Positions 13,041-25,100 of a DNA stretch of 64,000 nt are shown one piece after another. The translations under genes were made by a program, and so were the position numbers. A model generated the notes under the pieces. That model ran no database searches. It was given only the letters and a program-made list of their open reading frames with translations, and was not told the DNA's origin. The stretch comes from Sodiomyces alkalinus F11 (lineage: Eukaryota; Ascomycota; Sordariomycetes; Glomerellales; Plectosphaerellaceae): NCBI RefSeq assembly GCF_003711515.1, contig NW_021167095.1:62001-126000 (forward strand), in the 5' to 3' direction. Each line of letters opens with the position of its first letter. Positions within the stretch are counted from its first letter, which is position 1.

Positions 13041-13314
13041 TATCGTATATTAAATAGCACTTAGATAATTAACTTAGTAGAGCAGAAATCTCGTGTGTGT
13101 GTATTATATTATGTTATAACTATGTAAGTCTCTTATACCCTTAATTTAAGTAGTGAAGACTCTGTTATAGGTATTATATTATTTAGATCCTATCCGGTCT
13201 TTTCCGGTATCCGCCCCTGTTATATCCTAATACCGGAGGCCCGAAGCCCTTAGTCAGGGAGTGGATCCCCCCTGGATCCCCTATAGACCACGTCGTGGTC
13301 CTGCCTATACGACA
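13041..13314 (-). repeat. Copia-2 5' LTR (copy A)
   Basis: 274 bp. On the minus strand it starts TGTCGTATAGGCAGGACC and ends GTGCTATTTAATATACGATA, the RIP form of ...TTTGACGTGCGACA. The termini form a short inverted repeat, TGTCG/CGACA. Confidence 0.9.
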
Positions 13315-13528
13315 CCTCGCTCCCTAAGACTACGCTTTACTCCTCTACTCCTCGAGGACTACTCATTTACTTCCTTAAGGGCTACCTTATTTACTTTAAG
13401 GGACTATTCTATTTACTATATAATAACTTACTTTATTTATGCCTCGAGGGATCTTAGACTAGGCATACCTAGACCCCTATAGGTTTATACTAGGGACCTA
13501 TTATAACCACTACTATAGGCACCTAATA
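13315..13528 (-). repeat. Partial Gypsy-1 LTR split by Copia-2 A
   Basis: 214 bp matching 21774-21987 of the copy B LTR, ending in the RIP form of CCTAACA. The outer part would be expected left of the window beyond the inserted elements. A 73-codon open stretch across the Copia-2/Gypsy junction (13261-13482) is chance. Confidence 0.85.
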
Positions 13529-14211
13529 TAGCGACCTCCTCCGGATACTCCTATGCTTAGGAGCGCCCGGTCCGTGCCGGCCTCTCGGCTCCTCCGAACC
13601 TAGTCTCTAAGTCCGACCCCTAAAACCCCGATACCCCGAACTAGAGCCCTCTATAATAGGACCCCGATAGGTCCCCGCCTGGTTTCTATACAGAGCCTTT
13701 TCGGCCATGGCTTTAACCCGGGTATATACCCCCTCCCTTCGTTCTATTAATAAAACCACTAAAGCTAATATCCTACTCGGGACCCTAATAAATTCCAGGG
13801 TGGTTCCTTCTCGGGCCTTCGGATCTACCCCCTTTATCCTCCTACGTTATCCCTTTCATTAACTTATAAAGACTCTCGAGCTAGTATTATATAGGGCCCG
13901 TTATTACTCCTTCCGTGAACTTCGTAGCTTCCTCCTTTATACTAAAAATAGGTGTCTATATAACTGCTATTAGGGGGATATCTCATAATGCTGCCATTAT
14001 TCCTCTTCGTATTCTTTTCTTTCTCTTCTATACTTAATTTTTCGGTCGTGTTACCCTTTTTTCGGTAAGTCCTGCCTAATCTAAAATATCGCGTACTAAC
14101 GATTTACAGTCTTAATTAATTTATTAACTAATTAATCCTCCGTCTTATAAGTAGTCCTTAGATATCTCTAGTCTATAATACTGGCTAACCACGCGCTATG
14201 GTGTAGTTATT
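13529..14211. other. No gene seen; RIP-altered sequence upstream of a gag-like remnant
   Basis: CT-rich, Pro/Ser/Arg-like in several frames, with no family recognised. It may be the untranslated leader or an end of the element that carries the 14212 gene. Confidence 0.4.
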
Positions 14212-15760
14212 ATGCCTTCCTAGGAAGATAATAATAATAAACGCGCCGCTACTCCTATAAGTATAACGCGGGCCTTTAAAAGGCTTAAGACCACGGCTAC
14301 GGTATCGACCTCGTAGTCCGCTAGGTAGTTAGCCCCGTAGCCAGCTACGCTAGAGCCTCCTATGCCTACTACGGCTGCGTCGTTATTAACTGCTACGCCG
14401 TCGGTCGCTCCACGCTAGAGGGTAGTGGATATCGGCACAGGCGGGGATTTAAGGGCCCCCTATATGTGTTATACGGGTAAGTTAGTAACGATTAACCTTA
14501 AGGAAAAGACGTATACTATCGAGGCTATAACCTGCTGCCACGCCGATAGTAGTCGGCGTACTAATAAGTATTACTACTACTCCGAGTATAATAGCCTTAA
14601 ATACCGTGTGGTAAGTTATATATCTTCGTTCTGTATTATTATTAATCCCCTATAGTCCCTCCCTTTATAGGCCACTCCGTGGTCCTGTTTTCTAATATAT
14701 AATAGCTCCCTATTACCGGTAAGAGTACTACGGAGTAGCTTTAAAAGGTATTGGTTATCGCTATCGAGAAAGGTGGCCTGAATAAGAGTCGCCGTGTAGG
14801 TGTTACTATATCTCTTCGTTAACCCTATATAGTACCCTTACTAATCCTTTATAGTACTAGGCTATAGCAGTTCGATACTAGGTTATCCTTAAAGAGGCTC
14901 TGGGTTAAGCGACGCTAGAGGTGAACCGGTTAGGTGCCGAAGAAGCTATAGCTACTCGGCGTTAAGCTAAGGAAGTTACCGACGCCCGCTAGAAAACGGC
15001 GGAAGATATCCACGAGAGGCTTAATAGTATAGAGTCGCTCCTTAAGTAATTCGTTAGGCTATAGTAGTAGCGTCCTACTATCGAGTAAAAACGCCTCGAT
15101 ATTAAATAATAACGCTTTACGTTGCACGAGAGCGACCTCGCGGCCTAGGAGCGGACGGCTACTGCTTTCGAGCAGATAGCTACTCTTAACCTGGCCTAGG
15201 CTTAGGTCCAGGAAAGCCTGCCTATACCCTTAGGGCCTGTCTTAGCCCCCGCGGGGGTTAGCTTTATAGGTGACGATATATTTAGTGATAGTGGTAGTCC
15301 TACGTAACCTTAAGGTTCGCTATCGGGGGGTATAATGCCGTAGGGTCCGTAAGGTCTACTAGATCCTTACGAAGTACCCGATAATAACGATATAGTGTTG
15401 ACCTTATAGTAAAGAAGGGTAAGGGGAAAAAGGCTCTAACGCCCTTAACTCCTTTATTAAGGAAGAAGAAGAGAAAGCAGAAGGCGAAGACGCCTCTATC
15501 TCTTCGGCCTTCGATACTATCCGCGGGTAGTAGGTAAGAGGGGGGAATAGCGGCTGCTACCACGGGGTAAAGCCAGGTATATATAGAGGATAATAGCGAG
15601 GCGGTTAGGCGCGAGCCTACCCCTCTAGACGATGAGTTAGTGGGGTTTAAGAACGCCCTAAAGAGGCCGTGATAGTATATATAGAGGAAACGGGGGTTTT
15701 CTTTTCAGGTTTTTTACTAGCCTTCGGATTAGGCTTTTTCTTTTTTCTTTTTTAACTAGC
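14212..15760 (+). pseudogene. Decayed Cys-rich / coiled-coil gag-like gene of an unidentified element
   Basis: A frame starts at ATG 14212 (MPS, a stop where Gln stood, then EDNNNKRAATP) and continues as a Ser/Thr/Pro/Ala-rich N-terminus. A Cys-containing block (14455-14620: APYMC, AITCC, then Tyr residues that are RIP forms of Cys) suggests a former zinc-binding motif. A likely intron donor (GTAAGT) is at about 14611. Another frame then gives a charged, probably coiled-coil region (about 14930-15220) ending in Pro-rich sequence, and a basic tail with RKKP-like blocks (15400-15720). Stops are TAG/TAA at former Gln codons. It resembles repeat-associated gag-like proteins of fungi, but I cannot name the family. 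The minus-strand open stretch 15300-15563 is a shadow. Confidence 0.5.
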
Positions 15761-16060
15761 TTTAGGGTATTCCTATCGTAACCCTGACGGTCCCTAACTA
15801 TACTCTGGTTATAATATGATGATGTTAATCGTGTCTTAATCGTGACGGTTAATTAAGGGAAAAGTAGAACTCGAGGCGATAAGCTATTATGCTATAGAGA
15901 TAAGAACGGGGTCTGGGGCGGGAGCGTTACGTTTAAGAAGAAGAATAGAGATCCAGAGTAGAACGCTCTAAAGGTAAAATAAAGATCGAGAGCGAAACGC
16001 TTAAAAGGAAGGAAATAGTAACGAAGGCGATAACGCCTATATAGTTCCCGTCTAGGTTAA
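15761..16060. other. No gene seen between the gag-like remnant and Gypsy-1 B
   Basis: RIP-altered sequence. Some purine-rich stretches (15860-16010) could be an untranslated region. No LTR of either neighbouring element was recognised. Confidence 0.4.
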
Positions 16061-16299
16061 AGGGGGGTCCCTGCCTAAGAATTTATCTCCACGGCCTACT
16101 AAAGGGTTTTCTAGGTCGATATAGCCGATACGTGGCATAGTATATAAACCTATTTAGTTCCTAGTAGGTCTTATTATCCGTAAGAAGGGAGAGATACGTG
16201 ATAACGCCCTTACGTTATCTATATAGGACCCCTATTAGGGATAGTGTATAGCCTTATATAGTCCCTAGATAGTCTCGCTTTAAATTAGGCGTCGACGAG

Positions 16300-19200
16300 A
16301 TTATCGGGGATATTCTATTTCGGCTCCTAGGTATTTTCTTCGTCGCTATAGCCGGCCTATTTAATTAGGCACTAGCGTCGCTTTCTTTAGTATCGGTGGT
16401 CTAGGATAGCTTTAACCTTATACTTATCCGATTCCGGTTCTATGTCGACTACGGGTGGTTCCGGTTATAACCTATCGCGGGACCTCTATAGTTCTAGCAG
16501 GGAAACCGGGAATACGTTATAGATCCTTATACCCTTTAGCAGTTCTAACTAGTAGGCTAGACTATACGTGCCGCCAATCTTAGTCACCTTATACGGTCCG
16601 GTAAACTTATCGCTAAGCTTTTTCGACGGCCTTTTCTATCGGATATTCTTCGTGGATAGTAAGACGTACTCGTCTACCTTAAAAGAGCGCTAGGCACGGC
16701 CGTTATTATAATACTGTTCGTAGGAGGCCTGCGCCCTCTTAATAAGGTCCGAGATAGATCGGCGCTAGGCTATAAGGTGCTCCGCACGGCGCTCTGCTTT
16801 AGCGGCGCGGACCTCGCCTGCCCTCGGGAGCTATACTTCGTTAGGGCCTCGGGGGTTGTCACCTATTAATAGATCGGCGGGGGTATAACGTATCGTAGAA
16901 TACCACGTTATATTATAGGTAAACTCTGCTAACGGTAACCGGTTAACCTAGTCGTCCTATTCCTATAAGTAAAACACGCGAAGATAGTACTCGAGGTTCT
17001 GGTTCTGCCGTTCCGTTTATCCGTTAGTTTACGGGTGCTACGCTATGGATAGGCGCCTGACTATACCTAAATATCGATATAAGGTTACCTAAAAACGGCT
17101 TATAAATAATAAGCCTTAGTCTAATATAATACTATTAGGTAGGCCGAAAGTGCGAAAAACGTGATACTATAGAGACTTAGTAAGTCCTTCTGCTATCAGG
17201 CCACTACTTAAGGGGATATAAATCGAGTACTTTATTAGACGGTATACTACTATAAGGATAGTATCCCTTTTACGGCCTAGACTATAGACTAGCGGTAGCC
17301 CTATACTAAAGTTAATAGATATCTTTATAAAGGAGCGCTAGGGCACTAGGAGACTCGCTAGCTCGCTATAAGGCTCAAGTTACCGGGGCTTAGTATGTTA
17401 ATATACCCCGTAGGTGGGTATAAATTACCATATATCCTGTGGAAGATAGTCCTAGAAGTAAAAATCCGATATCCTCTTAATAGTCCGTGTAACCCTATAA
17501 TGCCCTATGCTAGGCCTATTATAGAAACACTGCAGGACCTTTTAACAGAGGCTAGAGTGGTCTAGTATAAAAACACGATTCTTAAAACGAAGGATACCAC
17601 TACTCCTAGACTACTATCCGTATATGGTATCGTCGCCGTGGGCCTCTCGCTAACGGGCGTAAAAAGGGTCTTCCGCTTACGCCTCTACCACCTCTTCTAG
17701 TAAGGTAGGGGAATTAAGAGCGGGAAAAACAGAGTTAGAGTCGGGGGCACTATGGGGACTATGCTAGTTCCTGAAAAGGCCCAAAACAAAACGCCTCGAT
17801 AAGGGCTCTAAAGAAGGATTATTCGCTTACGTCTTGGCTACCTTTTCTGGTAAGATAGGAGAAGCGAGAATAGCACGAGTACTATACTAGGTCCTATATA
17901 GGCCTAAGGGAGAACGCTTCGAAATAGACTCTGTAGAGGAAGAAAGGTTATCCGCTTACGTCTTAACCACCTTCGGTAAGATAGGAGGAGTGGGAAAATT
18001 ATAACCGGGGCTATTACGGGAACCACCCTAGTTCCCGATATAGCCTATAATAAAACGCTTCGAAAAAGACTCTACCGCCTTAGCCCGGTTAATACCCAGG
18101 GCACGCTTATAGGGCGTATATTAGGGCTTGTTTAATAGTCTATCCGCGGGGTTTAATATCCCCGGGCGGTGCCGAATCTTAAAATTAAACGGGGCGAGCT
18201 CCTTAAGCTACCGTGCGTGCTTCCCCTTAAGCTTTAGCTTATCTAGCAGGTGGCGATAGTTTAGGTGGTCCGTTAGGACGACTATAGGGCTTTAACCATA
18301 GGTAATATAGTAACGCTATATACGGAAAGACTCGATAATAGCTATAAGCTTAGATTCGTGCGTGCCATAATTAAGCTTAGTGCCGCGGAGCTTACGGGAT
18401 ATAAACGTAAGGGGTCTTTATAGCCTATCCTCGAGCTAACTAATAATAGCCCTAATCGTAAAAGCAGAAGCATCTAGCTTAATACGTATCGGCAGAGCTG
18501 GGTTAAAATACCGTAAAACGGGCGCGTTCTAAAATAGTAACTTTATTTCCTCGAACGCGGCCTAGGCCTACTAGGAAAGCACGAGGACCCCTGCGTGGCC
18601 CCTTATAGGGCCTCCTTTAAGATAGTCTGTGAGGGGAGTAGCTACCTTAGAGTAGTTCCGAATAAAACGTCTATAAAACCCCGTAAAACCTAGGAAGACC
18701 TGTATCTTTTTAATACTATTAGGGAGCTCCTAGTTGCGGATAGCCTTAACGCGAGCTGGATCTATACGTATCCTATCAGGACTATAAATAAAACCGAGGA
18801 ATTTAACGTCTCTAGTCTCGAATTCGCACTTATCAGAGTTAGTATATAGGGACTACTGCCTAAGCCTAGTAAGGACCTTGCGGACGTGCACGCAGTGGGT
18901 GACTAAGTCCTTACTATACATAAAAAATATTATCGAGGTAGACTATATAGATAGTGTCGATAAGACCCGCTAACGCTTAATTAATATAGCGTTAGAAGCT
19001 TACTAACGTATTCGTGAGACCGAACGGTATAATACGGTACTCGTAGTGCCTGTATTTCGTCAGGAATACCGTTTTCCACTTATCACCAGCTTATATACGG
19101 AGCCGATAGTATACGTCCTTAAGATCCAGTTTAGTGTAGTACTACGCTAAAGATAAACGATCTAAGATTTCGTAGATAAGGGGTAGTAGAGTACGATCCT

Positions 19201-21590
19201 TAATAGTCACCTTATTTAGCCCCCTATAATTAATATAGAGGTGTAGCTTACCACCCTTCTTAGGAATAAACAGGATAGGGGCGCGGGCCGGACTAGTAGA
19301 TAGACTAATCCACTCTTTCGTAACGGTATCCCGTAGATACTAGCGTAGCACCTCTAATTCCTATGCGGCGAGAGGGTAAATAGGACTATAGGGAGGCTTC
19401 TTCGCTTCCTCGATCTTAATAGCGTGGTCCTACTACTAGTACGTCGGTAGTCGCCCGGTATTATCGACGTTAAAGACGTTAGCGAAATCTTAATACTATT
19501 CCGGTAGCGTAGGGGGTTTCCCGGCCTCTAAGAATGTATCTTTATATCCCACTAAAGGGTTTTCTACTAGGCCGATATAGCCGATACGTGGGCCCCGCGT
19601 GGAACCTATATAGGTTAGAGTAAGGATAGACTTAGCTTATCTAACTGCCCTACGCAGCTCTTTTAGTGATATAACTATACTAAGCTCCGCGTAGGATAAG
19701 GGATAGGTCTATATACTATACTACTAATTAACGTTAGGATTAACGACTATAAGCCACGGTCTCCCTAAGATAATCTTTACGCCCGTGAGGTTTATAACGT
19801 GGAACTTAGCGCGTTATACCCTCTTTCGACCCTAATAGTCTATTACGACGATAATCCTATTAGTGGACCTAAGAGTCGTAACCTTTATATATCCTTCTCT
19901 AACCCACGATACCGGGACGGGGGACCCCTCGGGAACCTAACTGGGTCCTAGGAGGGACTAATCTAAAACGTTGATATCGGCGCCTCCGTTAAGGAGAGCC
20001 GCTATCTACACCTATTCCCTATCTCGGCGAAGGGATACGCGTGCCTTTACTAGTGTAGTAGTAGGGGTAGTCCGAGGCGGGTATAGTTCCTAGGGCACCT
20101 CGCCCGTAACACGACTAACCGTGGGATAAGATATAGCCACCGGTTAGGTATTCGGGTTACTATTACTCGAGCGCTATACCCAAGGGCTAGGGTATATAGT
20201 AGCGTAGTGCTCCTTTTAGTTATAGTTATAGTAAGTAATAGAATCAAGGTATAATAACGTTCTAGGGCGTATAGGGTAGCTAGGAGTAAAGGCTAGTGTA
20301 GGCGTAGGGGTAGATATAGGGGTAGACGCAGGGATACTAGTGGAACCGTAGGTGGCCGCGGCGTAGGGGTTATAACCGTGAGCACGCGAGCGGAAACGAT
20401 ATTATTAGATAGCGGACTAGCAGTCTATCCGAGCGACGGCCAGGCTATCGACAACGGTCAGGGCCTCTGCTCTATAGCAGGCCGGGGCTAGGTCCAAATA
20501 GTCCTTAGAAACCGCTATAGACACTATATAGTCCCGAATAGGTGGAAGGACCCTCGTTAATACTATCTAAATCCTCTACTAGTCTAGGAGCTCGCCCGGT
20601 AACTCCGATTCTAGGGCCTCCTACCGTTATATAAACTTAGTGTAGCACTCTCCCTCCCTCTAGGATAAGATAGATTTGATCTGGATCTATACCGCCACCT
20701 CTCGTAGGCGGGTATTGTTATCGTTAACCTAGCGGGATAGCCAGGCCTATAAGGCGGCCTAGGTGACTTTATTAGAGTCGCTATCGTACTTATATCGTAG
20801 TTTAGCCTGCTAGCGTTCCTTAAGATAGTGGGGGAGATATAATATAACGAAGTAGTTCTTCGTAGCGTCCGTGGGGAAGGATTAAGAATCTAGGTCGAAC
20901 CGCTGGTTAGTCTCCTAAATAAATATATAGTACCTAGCCTAGAATACACTATGCTATTTTAGAAGGGGAAAATTGAACTTAGCCTATGTAGCGGATCCGT
21001 GCATAGATAACGTCGTGGATATATCGTGGGTATACTAGGATCCTACCGGGGTCACGACGTGATATCGGGGCTTAGCTATACGGCGGTGGGTAATATCGGC
21101 CGGGTTAGGATTAATAGCGGCGGCGGCGGCGGTAGTAGCAGCGGTAGTGTCCGCCTCTAGCTTAGTAAGGTACGCGAGCTAACGCCTACAGTGGTTCTAT
21201 GCCTCTATCTATTTAACGCGTTCGTCTACTTATTTATCCAGTAGTATAGCTGGGTTAACGTCTGCGTGCGGAGGCAGATTAGGATTATACGCCTATCCCG
21301 TTATAGTTATAGGAGGAACGGGGGTAGTATTAGGGGTAGACGCAGTGGCAGAGGTAGTACTAGCGATAGGAATAGGTATAGGGACAGGAATAGGTGCTGG
21401 TGCGGTGGTAGATACGGGAGCCGTGTTAGTTCCCGGCGTATTCCCGTCGTATTCCTCGTCGGCGGAGTCGTCTCCTATAAAGGCGGTCTCGCTATCGCGG
21501 AGCTATCGCTTAAACTAACTAGTAGCCTCGTTAAAATTGAAGATAGGGTCGTTTATTTCGTGATAGTTAGATATCTTAGTAACTCTCCTT
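16300..21590 (-). pseudogene. Gypsy-1 B gag-pol remnant with chromodomain
   Basis: From right to left: a Ser/Thr/Pro-rich gag N-terminus (21270-21590), gag (about 20250-21250), and protease-linker (about 19540-19900). RT is at about 18600-19500, with its box as YLDN at 18929-18940. RNase H is at about 18150-18560. The integrase HHCC zinc region is near 17420-17560 (GHYRVTRTIKRISDFYF readable), followed by the integrase core to about 16600. The chromodomain is at 16391-16436 and beyond (SDKYKVKAILDHR). The chromodomain defines the chromovirus lineage, in which it targets integration to heterochromatin. RIP stops break it throughout. Confidence 0.88.
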
Positions 21591-21681
21591 AACGGTCTTC
21601 GCGCCCTTAAGCGTAGAGCGATAAAACTGTTAAATAGGTAGTTGTAAAGAGTGGAAAGGTAGGGTTAAGTAAGGAACCAGG

Positions 21682-21987
21682 TGTAATCACGATAGGATTA
21701 TAATAGGGTTAGAACGAGGGTATAGCTAAAGAATCAGATTAATCGCTAGCCTCTCTCTTTAAAGGAGAGGCCCCCTCGCTCGTTAAGACTAAGCTCTACT
21801 CCTCTACTTCTTAAGGACTGCTTATTTACTTCCTCGAGGGCTGCCTTATTTACTTCGAGGGACTATTCTATTTACTATATAATAGCTTGCTTTGTTTATG
21901 CCTCGAGGGGTCTTAGACTAGGTATACCTGGACCTATGTGGGTTCACACTGGGAACCCATTATGACCACTGCTGCAGGCACCTAACA
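21682..21987 (-). repeat. Gypsy-1 5' LTR (copy B)
   Basis: 306 bp. On the minus strand it starts TGTTAGGTGCCTGCAGCAG and ends GTGATTACA, followed internally by CCTGGTTCCTTACTTAA as probable primer site. TG...CA termini are intact. Confidence 0.92.
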
Positions 21988-22195
21988 AAAGGCTTTTCCT
22001 ACGCTATACGATATTTTCCCTTTTTTAGCTCGTAACGCTATAACGCCGTGGGAATAGTTAGTTAAACCGAGCGCGAGCCTAAGCGTTGCTATGGTTACGA
22101 TACTATTAAGCCGTTTTCCGAGTTCGGCTTTTATCCGCGGGTATAATATAGAATTTACGCTACTTATATTACCTGTAGAGCTAATCGAGCCGACC

Positions 22196-25100
22196 GTCGA
22201 GCCGCCCGTCAAGCCCTTCCTGCACCTCCTGCAGGTTCTACGGCTCCTCTACTACGTATTCTAATAGGCCACCCTCTACTAACCGTTCTAATAGGCTACC
22301 CTCCTTTAGCGCCTCCGCCCGCTCCCCCTATGCCCCCTTGGCAGTATACGCGACGCCGTTATACCCTATAGCGTAACGCTTTATAGTCTACTCCGGGTTA
22401 ATATTACTTAGCCTATTACTATTACTTTACTACGGCCGCTTTTCCCACGCGCCGTAATAGTGCTCGGTATAATACTTACACCGACTACCGTGATAGTAGG
22501 GTAAATCGTAGAGCGGCTATTACTACTAGCTAGCGGCTCGCGAACTATAGCCGCCGTGAAGAGCGTTAGGAGCATTCCGGGCCGCTATAGTAGTATTAGC
22601 CGGGTATTACGGTCGATTACTATAATCTTAGATTAATACACGTGGAGTATTAATAATACGCTACGCTCTATTAGATTAGGGAGAGGTTATAGGTTAGTTT
22701 TTTATCCCGCGTTATTAAGTATTAGCTAACCGCTATTATCTTTTCTGCAGGAATCGTCACCTATAAGCCCGAAATTCGGCACCTATTATAACCAGGGCGA
22801 TATCGACGTTCCCGTTATCTCCTCTCTACCCGACTTTTTGTAACGCCTATTCTACGCGGATACCGCTTAAGCTGGAGATTATCGTAAAAGAATCCGTTAA
22901 TATAATAATACCTTCTCGTTTACGTCCATATAATATACTAAGACCCGTTAAGGTGCTATAGCCGGCGGCGTAATAGTCTTTTAGATCCAAGGCACCCTTT
23001 ACCACTATACTAGGCCGTTAAGTACTATAGGTTGACGTCCCGCCTTTACCTAGCTATACTTTTACGATCTATAGGCTATTACCGACCAGCGCCTTACGAA
23101 TACCTAAAGCCTCGACTCTACGCTTAACCATTATATCCTAGGGGAGATTTCGGACTTCCTGCATAAGTATAACCCCTTCGTGTAAATATATAAAACGCCC
23201 CGCGAACGCTTTAACTCCCTCCGTGAATAGTGCCGTATTATACTAAACCCTAGGATAGAATTAATTATTAAGTAGGGTGCTACTATACGGTATAAGGATT
23301 TGCCTATTACGGATAAGGTTACGGCTATTATACCGAATAAATAGGGTAAAGTCTATTATTGTGATATTACCCTCGTAGAGAGATAGTCTAACAGTAGCGT
23401 AGGCGGCCTTACGCGGATCGACTACGAGTATTCTGCCTACCTACCACTATTTTACCCGCTTATATATCCGCGTAGCGGTTTCGGATATTACTAGTAGTTA
23501 TAGTTACGGGATATTTATAACCGTTAGCGGTAGAATACCGAGGTAAAGTTCCGTTAATTCTACTATTATATATTATACCCGTAATACTAGTAAAGGTTCG
23601 TGCCCTTTATATACGGCCGTCTTTTTTAGTAGTTTTTAGTGGACCTATAAGTATCCTACGATTAGAAGAAGCTTAATTAGATCCAGCGATATTAGAATAA
23701 GATATAGGCTAACGTATATAACGGGATACAGGATTAGGCGTATAAGGCCGACGGCGATACCCGTAATATTAGCCGACGGATTATCTTACCCTTAAATTAC
23801 GTTAACGGCTAGCGGTTTATCTTATAATACTATTAGGATTTTATAGTAATTATACAGACTCTTAGTGCTCTAACCTTTTTTATGACCTTTACGGCTAATC
23901 CTACCTAGCTAGAGATTATATAGAAGCTTTAGCCAGGTTAGACTACTACTAACCGGCCCGATTTAGTCGGCTATATATTCGAGTTAAAGTCCCGTAACCT
24001 AGAAAAATAGCTACGCGATAGTCTATTTAGTGAGTTTACGGGTATTATATAGACCGTGGACTACTAGAAGCGCGGTCTTCTATATTATTATATCATTTCT
24101 TTCCTTACGCCGTGGGCGGCTAAGATATATAAGGACGCCGTAATAATCGATAAGGTTATATCTACGGAGCTACCAGACTATAAGTCGAATCCTATTAGCC
24201 GTCTTTTTAATATTATTCGTAAGAATATAATATATAGTTCTTACGGTGATAGTAAGCCCTTTATGCCGTGTATATAGCCGTAGCTTACTAACTGGAACCG
24301 TATAAAGTGCTTTAAGCGGTTCCCTAATCCGTACTCCTCGGAAACAGCTATACGCGAGGATAGTTATCCTAAGTATAGGCGCCGTAACTCTGGCCTACAC
24401 GTTATAAAGAGGGGCCGTATAGGAGGGGTCCCCCCTAATAACCGTTGTATTATTCCATATAGCCTATATCTTTACCTCCGTTATAGTACCTATATTAACG
24501 TTAAGATTTACGTATCTATTAAGGTAAGTTATTATATCTAGTATCTTATACTTTAATATTTACGGATTTATTTAGGCGATTAAGTATATATATAAGTACG
24601 TTTATAAGGGCAGTGACCGTATAACTACGCTGATATTGGGCGAAGAGGGCGAGGACGAGGTGAATATCTATCTCTAAAGCCGTTTTATCGGTCTAGAGGA
24701 GGCGGTTATTTAGTTATTCGAGTTCCCGGTATATCGCGAGTCCCTACCTATTATACGTCTTCCGGTTTACCTTAATGGATAGTAGCCTATATACTTCGGC
24801 GACGACGCGATTATAAGCTAGATCGAGCGGATATTATAGGACTAGAAGACTTAGCTAATAGGCTTTTTCGATTCTAACCGTGATAGCTTTAATAGCCGCG
24901 AGTTATTCTATTACTAGTTTCCTAGCCGTTATACGTGGAAACCGTAGTAGTTTACTTAGTAGCCGAGGTAACGTGGATTTTAGATCGGCTATCTACGGTA
25001 TATACCCCTAACGGCTAAAGAGGCGTACTATTTATAGTTACTCTTAGTCATTATTTAAGGGCCGACTTCGTTTGCGGACCTTTATACCGTAGAAGGGACT

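Larger units (their letters stand above)
8151..13314 (-). mobile_element. Copia-2 copy A, 3' end missing
   Basis: Minus-strand Ty1/Copia element with its 5' LTR at the right (13041-13314). It is collinear with full copies B (32331-38667) and C (46977-53183). The match starts at about 8151-8154, inside the RT/RNase H interval, exactly where the Copia-1 LTR ends. The missing RNase H and 3' LTR are therefore probably on the far side of the Copia-1 insertion. The right end splits a Gypsy-1 LTR, of which 13315-13528 is one half. Confidence 0.92.
16060..21987 (-). mobile_element. Gypsy-1 copy B, chromovirus; 3' LTR not found
   Basis: Minus-strand Ty3/Gypsy element. The 5' LTR is at the right (21682-21987); gag, protease, RT, RNase H, integrase and a C-terminal chromodomain follow leftward. 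No second LTR was found near 16060, so the left end is truncated or rearranged. A short stretch near 16085-16135 repeats part of the element's own protease-linker region (compare 19550-19595). The right flank is the Helitron region. Confidence 0.9.

Noticed and set aside
13261..13482. 73-codon open stretch, possible small secreted protein
   Set aside because: It spans the Copia-2 LTR and the split Gypsy-1 LTR; no signal peptide or introns.
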